Positions 37,372 to 43,853 of a stretch of 64,000 nucleotides of DNA are shown piece after piece. Within the stretch, counting starts at the first letter, position 1. Each line of letters begins with the position of its first letter. The notes under the pieces are model-generated. The model did not search any database. It was not told where the DNA came from and saw only the letters and a list, made by a program, of their open reading frames with translations. The translations under genes and the position numbers were made by a program. This stretch comes from Labilibaculum sp. K2S (GTDB taxonomy: Bacteria > Bacteroidota > Bacteroidia > Bacteroidales > Marinifilaceae): NCBI RefSeq assembly GCF_030372765.1, contig NZ_JAUCMW010000001.1:530928-594927 (forward strand), written 5' to 3'.

Positions 37372-37983
37372 ATGGAAGACTTTGGTTTATACATCATCAT
37401 CACAAACCCGCAAGCCTCTTGCCGTTCTATTGCCGAATCGTGTGTTGAGCGGGGCGTTAAGATGCTGCAGCTGCGCGAAAAATCTTTATCCGATAAGGAA
37501 TTAATTAGGCTTGGAAAAGAAATCAGAGACATTACAAGAGGAAGTGAAACCAGTTTTGTGATGAATGACCGTGCAGATATCGCAGCAATTTGCGAAGCTG
37601 ATTTTTTACATCTCGGACAAGATGATATGAGCATGGAAGAAGCCCGAAAAATTGTTGGAGATATGAAAATTGGTTTGTCAACTCATTCTATTCAGCAAGT
37701 GAAGGATGCTTTGGCTCAGAAGCCAGATTACATAGGTTTTGGACCGGTATATCCGACCAATGCAAAAGCGAAACCCGATCAACCTGTAGGCATTGAACAA
37801 CTAAAGCAGGTATTGAATATGGCGGACATTCCTGTAGTGGCAATCGGAGGAATTTTTCCCGAAAACATACAGACCATTCTCAGTGCAGGAGCAAAAAATA
37901 TTGCCATGGTGCGGCATTTTATGCAAACCGATCAGTTTGATGAAAGAGTTTTGGAGTTTACTAATTTAATAAACAAGAAATAA
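37372..37983 (+). CDS. thiE: Thiamine-phosphate synthase
   Basis: 203-aa TIM-barrel enzyme that joins HMP-PP and thiazole phosphate. Signatures LQLREKSLSDKE, VMNDRADIA, LHLGQDDM, LSTHSIQQV, YIGFGPVYPTNAK and VVAIGGIFPENI are all present. It starts 1 nt after the thi4 stop and its stop overlaps the thiC start (TAATG), so the genes are translationally coupled. Confidence 0.94.
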   Translation: MEDFGLYIIITNPQASCRSIAESCVERGVKMLQLREKSLSDKELIRLGKEIRDITRGSETSFVMNDRADIAAICEADFLHLGQDDMSMEEARKIVGDMKIGLSTHSIQQVKDALAQKPDYIGFGPVYPTNAKAKPDQPVGIEQLKQVLNMADIPVVAIGGIFPENIQTILSAGAKNIAMVRHFMQTDQFDERVLEFTNLINKK

Positions 37984-39257
37984 TGATTACACAAATAGAA
38001 AAAGCCAAAGAAGGCATTGTTACAGCCGAAATGCATATCGTTGCAAAAAACGAAAAAGTTGATGTTGAGTGGCTGCGAAATGAGATTGCATTGGGGCGAA
38101 TTGTAATCCCTAAAAATATAAATCACGATTTTCCGGTTGTAGCAATAGGGAATGGTTTGCGAACTAAGGTAAATGCCAACATGGGCACATCCGAGAAGCA
38201 TTGCCATTTTGAAGAGGAACTGGAAAAAATGAAAGTAGCTGTTCAATATGGTGCCGATGCAATTATGGATTTATCAACGGGCGGCGATCTGCATATTATT
38301 CTTCAACGAATACTTAAGGAGTCTTCTGTAATGGTTGGTACTGTACCCATTTATGGTGTAGCTACACGTTTGCTGGCCGAAGGAAAAGAGATTAAAGAAC
38401 TCGATCCGGAAGATCTGTTTCGTGAAATTGAAACTCAGGCAAAAATGGGGGTTGATTTTATGACTTTGCACTGTGGAGTCACCAAAGTTTCTCTTTCTTT
38501 TCTTGAAAATGATAAAAGAGTATGCGGGATTGTAAGCCGTGGAGGAGCTTTGCTAAAGCGCTGGATGAAAGAAAACGGGAAGGAAAATCCATTGTATGAG
38601 CAATACGACCGGGTTTTGGACATCTGCAAACAATACGATGTAACCATCAGTTTGGGTGATGGTTTGCGTCCGGGAGCCGGTGCTGATGCTACCGATCGGG
38701 CACAAGTTGCAGAATTGCTGGTTTTAGGGGAATTGGTCGATCGCGCCAGAGACAAAGGCGTACAGGTAATGGTAGAAGGCCCCGGCCACATGCCTTTGGA
38801 TCAGATTGAAGCCAATATGAAATTGATGAAACGACTTTGCAGCGAAGCACCGTTTTACGTGCTGGGGCCTTTGGTTACCGATTCGGCTCCAGGATACGAT
38901 CACATTGTGGGAGCAATTGGGGGTACGATTGCAGCCATTCACGGTGCCGATTTTCTGTGCTACGTAACGCCTGCCGAGCATTTGTGTTTGCCCGATGTTA
39001 AAGACGTAAAGGAAGGTGTAATTGCAAGCCGGATTGCTGCACATTCTGCCGATTTAGTGAATAATGTGGCAGGCGCCCGTGATCGGGATCTGACAATTTC
39101 GAAAGCACGTTACGATCTCGATTGGGAGACAATGTTTACAAATAGTATCGATCCGGAATTGGCCAGAAAACGGAAAATGGAGTCGGAAAGCAGCGAAGAG
39201 GATCATTGTACCATGTGCGGGAACCTGTGTGCAGTTAAAAATGATAAAAGCATGTAA
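37983..39257 (+). CDS. thiC: Phosphomethylpyrimidine synthase ThiC
   Basis: 424-aa non-canonical radical SAM enzyme converting aminoimidazole ribotide to HMP-P. The C-terminal cluster motif is HCTMCGNLCAVK (CX2CX3C), the form of the short ThiC found in many anaerobes and archaea, not the CX2CX4C of the long (about 600 aa) enzyme. MDLSTGGDLH, GATRLL-type loop (YGVATRLLAEG), DGLRPGAGADATD and EGPGHMPLDQIEANM are present. Length fits the short class. Confidence 0.95.
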   Translation: MITQIEKAKEGIVTAEMHIVAKNEKVDVEWLRNEIALGRIVIPKNINHDFPVVAIGNGLRTKVNANMGTSEKHCHFEEELEKMKVAVQYGADAIMDLSTGGDLHIILQRILKESSVMVGTVPIYGVATRLLAEGKEIKELDPEDLFREIETQAKMGVDFMTLHCGVTKVSLSFLENDKRVCGIVSRGGALLKRWMKENGKENPLYEQYDRVLDICKQYDVTISLGDGLRPGAGADATDRAQVAELLVLGELVDRARDKGVQVMVEGPGHMPLDQIEANMKLMKRLCSEAPFYVLGPLVTDSAPGYDHIVGAIGGTIAAIHGADFLCYVTPAEHLCLPDVKDVKEGVIASRIAAHSADLVNNVAGARDRDLTISKARYDLDWETMFTNSIDPELARKRKMESESSEEDHCTMCGNLCAVKNDKSM

Positions 39258-39259
39258 GT

Positions 39260-40006
39260 ATGGAATACTTTTTAACAATTGCAGCTTCGGATAGCAGTGG
39301 TGGAGCAGGCATACAACAAGATTGTAAAATTGCACACGATTTGGGCTATTGGGCACTTTCGGCACTTACGGGAATTACAGTTCAGAATTTTGAAAAAGTA
39401 TTTGCTGCAGAGCCTGTAAATCACGAATTGCTGCAATCTCAAATAAAGAATTTGTTTCAATCATTTCCTGTTCGAACGGTTAAGATTGGAGCGGTTTGCA
39501 GCAAGGAGAATCTGATGGTGATCAGCAATTGTTTAAAACACTTTCCGAAAACACATGTGGTTCTCGATCCGGTTTTGGCCTCTACCAGCGGAAAAGCTCT
39601 TTTCGATTCATCAGCATTGCATTTGCTGAAAGAGGAATTGTTCCCCTTATGCGAACTGATTACTCCCAATAAAAATGAGTTTGAATTGCTTGCCGATTGC
39701 AAAATCAATACATTGGAGGAGGGAATTGAAATTGCAAAAGAGAAGAGCAGGGAGTGGTGTACTTCCATTTTACTAAAAGGCGGTCATTTTACAGATGCTA
39801 AAATCAGGGAAGCCTTAATCTGTAAGAAAGAGGTTTATCATTTTGAAAAGAAGAGGAAGAATTTTGACTATCAACACGGAACCGGCTGTACTTTGTCTAC
39901 GGCCGTTTCCTGTTTTTTGGGAAAAAATGAATCGATTCTGAATTCGTGTCGCCTGGCTTCTGATTATTTAGACCAGCATTATTCCTCTTTGCAGGATCAA
40001 TTTTGA
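39260..40006 (+). CDS. thiD: Hydroxymethylpyrimidine (phosphate) kinase
   Basis: 248-aa ribokinase-fold kinase giving HMP-PP. ASDSSGGAGIQQDCK at the N-terminus, KIGAVCS, DPVLASTSG, TPNKNEFELL and the GTGCTLSTAVS anion hole are visible. It is the last gene of the thi operon, 2 nt behind thiC. Its stop lies just before a 42/84-bp tandem repeat. Confidence 0.94.
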   Translation: MEYFLTIAASDSSGGAGIQQDCKIAHDLGYWALSALTGITVQNFEKVFAAEPVNHELLQSQIKNLFQSFPVRTVKIGAVCSKENLMVISNCLKHFPKTHVVLDPVLASTSGKALFDSSALHLLKEELFPLCELITPNKNEFELLADCKINTLEEGIEIAKEKSREWCTSILLKGGHFTDAKIREALICKKEVYHFEKKRKNFDYQHGTGCTLSTAVSCFLGKNESILNSCRLASDYLDQHYSSLQDQF

Positions 40007-40020
40007 AAACAGCCGTTTTA

Positions 40021-40380
40021 CTTTATATAAATGGGCATCTGCTTGCGTGGATGCCCATTTTAGCAAAACACAAAGCCCTCTCACTTGCGTGGATGACCAT
40101 TATTGCGATGCACAAGCCCTTCGGAGTTTCGAAAATGCGTGTTTTAGCGACACACAAGCCCTTCGGAGTTTCAAAAATGCCGATTTTCGTGACACACAAT
40201 GCCCATATTTTTTCGTGGATGCCCATTATTGCGACACACAAGCCCTTCGGAGTTTCAAAAATGCCGATTTTAGTGACACACAATGCCCATATTTTTTCGT
40301 GGATGCCCATTATTGCGACACACAAGCCCTTCGGAGTTTCGGAAATGCCCTTCTCGTGTACTCTGTAAGTCCTGTATAAT
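40021..40380. repeat. 42/84-bp tandem repeat array
   Basis: Copies of GCGACACACAAGCCCTTCGG start at 40147, 40231 and 40315, a spacing of exactly 84 bp. A related start at 40105 is 42 bp earlier, so the 84-bp unit is two diverged 42-bp halves (cacaagcccttcggagtttc and cacaatgcccatattttttc types). Degenerate half units reach back to about 40030. Because 42 and 84 are multiples of three, long open frames appear on both strands, but I treat the region as non-coding. Confidence 0.8.
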
Positions 40381-40973
40381 CTGGAAACTTTCAATAATAA
40401 GATGTTAAATAATATTTCGAATGATCCAAATCGGACGAAGACAGTATTTATTGATCCTTTTTTATAACTACTAATTATTTTAGTTGTTGGTGAGGTGGGA
40501 GAGAACTAACACCGATTCGTATGGTATAACACCTCAACCCCGGCCCTTCTCCTCGAGGAGAAGGGAGCCTTTTTGTAAAAAAGTATAGATAATAGAAGCT
40601 GTATTTTCTTCTCCTTTAGGAGCTACTCTTTATACACATCTTGTTGGTTGAAAAAAATCAAGAGCAACAAGATGTATAAAAAGGATCATATCAAGAATTA
40701 ACACCCTTTCTTCTGTCGGCACTTTGTTCACAATATTATTTCAAACTGCGTTCACAATCTTCACTGCGTTACGGTACCCTCAAGAAGGGAAGATTCTGTT
40801 TGTGAACGATTCTCCCTTTTTTTAAGGGGAGATGTCCGTAGGACAGAGGGGTGCTCTTTTGTTTTGTTGTGTTTTTTGATTGAAAGCACCGTCAGGGTAT
40901 AAGAACCGCTGACGGGCATGCATTTTTTCTTTTTGCAGGATTAATTTTAAGAATTTAGGAAAATGCAGTTTTT
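40381..40973. other. Gene-free interval with dispersed palindromic sequences
   Basis: No coding region. It holds the perfect palindrome TTCTCCTCGAGGAGAA (about 40547-40562) within ccggcccttctcctcgagga, and a GATTCTCCCTTTTTTTAAGG-type element ending gacagaggggtg (about 40798-40852), related in style to 43580-43625. These are typical dispersed intergenic repeats of this phylum. Confidence 0.55.
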
Positions 40974-41267
40974 TTAATTCAGTTTCTCAGCCTCGTAGAT
41001 ATTCAGTTCGTTTTTTACTTCAAGCAAACCTTTCACTTGGGCGATGTATTTAGCCATGTGTTCAGCATTTAAATGCTTATCGAGAGCTGGTTTAGATTCC
41101 CATCGTTCAAATAGAAAAAGTTCCGAATCAGAAGTCAGCTTTTGGTGAAGTTCGTACTCCAAACATCCGTCTTCTTGTTTCACTAGTTCGGCCACATTAT
41201 TGAATGCATTAATGAAATCCTGCTTGCAACTGGCCTTAGGTTTTATTTTTACATTTACGATGATCAT
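40974..41267 (-). CDS. Putative quinol monooxygenase / ABM-domain protein
   Basis: 97 aa dimeric alpha/beta-barrel of the antibiotic biosynthesis monooxygenase (YgiN-like) family. MIIVNVKIKPKASCKQDFINA, the EDGCLEYELHQ strand, FLFERWESKPALDKHLNAEHM and a C-terminal helix are the usual pattern. The substrate cannot be told. It is a stand-alone gene. Confidence 0.85.
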   Translation of the reverse strand: MIIVNVKIKPKASCKQDFINAFNNVAELVKQEDGCLEYELHQKLTSDSELFLFERWESKPALDKHLNAEHMAKYIAQVKGLLEVKNELNIYEAEKLN

Positions 41268-41385
41268 GATATTTCTATTAAATAAGGTTAGTTTTCAGTT
41301 CTAATTTATTTTTATTGGCAGTCAAGTTAAATTATTGTCTTTACAATCTGAATTTTTAAACTTGATGCTTTTATTCTTCTGCTTG

Positions 41386-42096
41386 TTATTCAATTTCAAA
41401 CCCATTGTAAGTCTCAAATTTCCAGATTTCAATTACTTTATTAATAGGCAATTCGTAAGGTTTGTAGTTTCGGTTCGAGGATACCAAAAGGAGGGTTTGG
41501 TTTTTCTCCAATTGCTTGTACACGACTTTAAAAACAATGCCATCTTCAAGTGTTACTATAATGCAGGGAGTGCCATCTTTAATCTGCTCCCAGTTTTGAA
41601 TAAAGGAAGCAGTAACCCATGCACCTTCAGGTATCGGAAGCATCGAATCTCCTGCAATTTGAAACGTTCGGTAGGTTTTGTCTTTAGGAAGAAAGGGCAA
41701 TGAAAATTTGGGCAAGGAGCCGATAAACTCCAAATCGCCGTAGCTGTTTGTATAGCCAGCCTGAGCTTTTAAAGGAACCATTTCAATGTTCTCTTCTCCA
41801 TCTTTGTTTACTGATATGGTGAGCAGTCGTAATTTTTTTCCGGTAACATCAATATCGAATCCATCTTCTATCTGCGAAAGCTGAAATTCCGACAGCTCTG
41901 CTAAATTGTAGCGCAGCAATGCATCTATTGATACACCAAAGTATTCAGCGAATTTAATCAATACCTTAAACGGTGGCTGAACATTTTTTTCATATCCTGC
42001 CAAAGTAGTTCTTGTAATGCCCAGTTGATCAGCTAAACTAAGTTGAGATTTCTTTCTCCGCTGACGTAGGAACTTAATATTTTCTGCAAAAAACAT
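41386..42096 (-). CDS. XRE-family repressor with LexA-like S24 autoprotease domain
   Basis: 236 aa. N-terminal helix-turn-helix (about 8-60; SLADQLGITRTTLAGYEKNVQ). The C-terminal S24 domain has an Ala-Gly cleavage site (A113-G114 in KAQAGYTN), catalytic Ser S151 (GDSMLP) and Lys K190 (GIVFKVVYK). This set predicts RecA-stimulated self-cleavage as in LexA/CI. It is divergent from a Y-family polymerase and DnaE-type polymerase across a 70-bp spacer containing the palindrome GACTAGATTATAGTC, so it is probably the SOS-type repressor of that mutagenesis cassette and of itself. Confidence 0.9.
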   Translation of the reverse strand: MFFAENIKFLRQRRKKSQLSLADQLGITRTTLAGYEKNVQPPFKVLIKFAEYFGVSIDALLRYNLAELSEFQLSQIEDGFDIDVTGKKLRLLTISVNKDGEENIEMVPLKAQAGYTNSYGDLEFIGSLPKFSLPFLPKDKTYRTFQIAGDSMLPIPEGAWVTASFIQNWEQIKDGTPCIIVTLEDGIVFKVVYKQLEKNQTLLLVSSNRNYKPYELPINKVIEIWKFETYNGFEIE

Positions 42097-42126
42097 AGCT
42101 TCTTTTTTTCAAAGATAGCAATTAAT

Positions 42127-42141
42127 GACTAGATTATAGTC
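42127..42141. promoter_or_regulatory. Candidate operator of the S24 repressor
   Basis: The inverted repeat GACTA-GATTA-TAGTC is in the 70-bp divergent spacer between the repressor (ATG at 42096) and the Y-family polymerase (start 42167). A second, looser GTCG...CGAC symmetry follows at 42139-42164. Confidence 0.45.
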
Positions 42142-42166
42142 GGAATAATGACGAAAATATCGACAA

Positions 42167-43375
42167 TTGGTGAGAAAGACAATATTACATATGGATTTGG
42201 ATACTTTTTTTGTGTCCTGTGAACGGCTTTTAGACAGCAGGTTGAATAATCGTCCGGTACTGATTGGAGGAACATCAGACAGAGGTGTTGTGGCTGCCTG
42301 CAGTTACGAAGCGCGTGTGTATGGCATTCATTCTGCCATGCCTATGAAAATGGCCAGGCTATTATGTCCGGGTGCTGTTGTGATAAGAGGAGATAGCGGG
42401 ACTTACAGTAAGTTTTCCGACATGGTGACTGAAATTGTAAAGGAACGCGCACCTGTTTTCGAAAAATCATCGATTGATGAATTTTACGTGGACATTACCG
42501 GAATGGATCGTTTTGTGCAGACCAGTTATTTGTGGTCGCGGGAATTAAGGGAAAAGATCTTAAAGGAGACCCATTTACCCATTTCTTTTGGTCTTTCAAC
42601 CAGCAAAACGGTTTCGAAGGTGGGAACAGGAGAGGCTAAGCCCAATAATCACATCGAAATTCCGGAAGGAAACGAAATGCCTTTTTTGGCGCCTCTTTCC
42701 ATAAAGAAAATACCCATGGTAGGCGATAAAACCTATCACAAACTGCGAAGTATGGGTGTAGAGAAAATACGAACGGTACAGGAAATGCCCATGGAATTGA
42801 TGGAACGCGTATTGGGTAAAAACGGCACGGTAATCTGGAAAAAGGCACAAGGAATTGACAATACACCTGTAGTGGCCTGGAACGAACGAAAATCCATATC
42901 CAGCGAGCGGACTTTCGAGAAGGATACCACCGATGTGACCAAATTACGCAGTTTGTTGGTGGCTATGGCCGAAAATCTGTGTTATCAACTGCGAAATGGA
43001 AACAAACTAACTGCTTGTGTGACGGTTAAGATCCGATATTCCGATTTTCAGACGTATACAAAACAGAAGCGAATTCCCTACACATCTTTAGATCATACGC
43101 TCATCGCCGTAGTACTTGATTTGTTTGAGAAGATGTATGAGCGCAGAGTATTGATTCGTTTGATTGGTGTTTGCTTTAGTTATTTGGTGGGCGGAACCTA
43201 TCAAATTCGTTTGTTCGAGGATTCGGAGAAGCTGATTAAATTGTATCAGGCCATGGATTTGGTACGCAACCGTTACGGACAAAGTGCTGTGAAGCGCGCC
43301 ATTGCTATGGGCTCAACAACCATTGGCGGTATGAACCCTTTCAATGGTAAGACACCAATTATTCCGGCACACTAA
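42167..43375 (+). CDS. dinB: Y-family DNA polymerase (DinB/Pol IV type)
   Basis: 402-aa translesion polymerase. Catalytic motifs HMDLDTFFVSCE, AACSYEARVYGIHSAMP and SSIDEFYVDIT supply the metal-binding acidic residues. The finger, HhH (IPMVGDKTYHKLRSMGVEKI) and little-finger regions follow. The start codon is TTG (42167) or GTG (42170): family N-termini begin at about VRKTILHMD and no in-frame ATG lies upstream. It is divergent from the S24 repressor and followed 478 bp later by a DnaE homologue. Confidence 0.92.
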   Translation: MVRKTILHMDLDTFFVSCERLLDSRLNNRPVLIGGTSDRGVVAACSYEARVYGIHSAMPMKMARLLCPGAVVIRGDSGTYSKFSDMVTEIVKERAPVFEKSSIDEFYVDITGMDRFVQTSYLWSRELREKILKETHLPISFGLSTSKTVSKVGTGEAKPNNHIEIPEGNEMPFLAPLSIKKIPMVGDKTYHKLRSMGVEKIRTVQEMPMELMERVLGKNGTVIWKKAQGIDNTPVVAWNERKSISSERTFEKDTTDVTKLRSLLVAMAENLCYQLRNGNKLTACVTVKIRYSDFQTYTKQKRIPYTSLDHTLIAVVLDLFEKMYERRVLIRLIGVCFSYLVGGTYQIRLFEDSEKLIKLYQAMDLVRNRYGQSAVKRAIAMGSTTIGGMNPFNGKTPIIPAH

Positions 43376-43436
43376 AGACGATCAGTGAGAATTATGAATT
43401 AGTAATGATGAATTACGAATTCACTGTAATTTTTAT

Positions 43437-43528
43437 TTACCCCAAACCCCTAAAGGGGCTTAAAAAGAGCGCTGAAATTTAAATCAATAAGGAAAAGTCC
43501 CCTTTAGGGGATTTAGGGGTAATAATTA
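43437..43528. repeat. 90-bp dispersed intergenic repeat, copy 1
   Basis: It runs from tttacccaaacccctaaagg to gatttaggggtaataatta. The ends are inverted (CCCCTAAAGGGG ... CCCCTTTAGGGG). Essentially identical to 43671-43763. Confidence 0.85.
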
Positions 43529-43670
43529 GTGCCTGTTTGACCTTTAATAAATTAGAAGGGCGAAAGTTACAATTGTTGAATTCTCCCTTTTCAGGGGAGA
43601 TCCCGATAGGGAGAGGGGTGTTGAGTGAAGTAAATTAGGAACTAACAAGACCTTTCGAGATTTTGTCTGT

Positions 43671-43763
43671 TTTACCCCAAACCCCTAAAGGGGCTTAAAA
43701 AGAGCGCTGAAATTTAAATCAATAAGGAAAAGTCCCCTTTAGGGGATTTAGGGGTAATAATTA
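43671..43763. repeat. 90-bp dispersed intergenic repeat, copy 2
   Basis: Same sequence and orientation as copy 1. Between the two lies a different palindromic repeat, (ttctcccttttcaggggag...ggagaggggtg, about 43580-43621). It is followed by short simple repeats (ggactatt x3, agacttttca x2) that run up to the dnaE-like start. Confidence 0.85.
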
Positions 43764-43853
43764 ATGAATTTTCGACTATTGGACTATTGGACTATTGGAC
43801 TGTTTGACTTTCGACTTTTCAAGACTTTTCAAGACTTTTCAGACTTTACAACC

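Noticed and set aside
40003-40394. Protein genes of 110-123 codons on both strands, or a CRISPR array
   Set aside because: The frames exist because the 42/84-bp tandem unit is a multiple of three; repeats are contiguous, without unique spacers.
43764-43853. N-terminal extension of the dnaE-like gene
   Set aside because: It is translated from simple repeats and the end of a dispersed repeat; the conserved PHP domain begins directly after the ATG at 43854.
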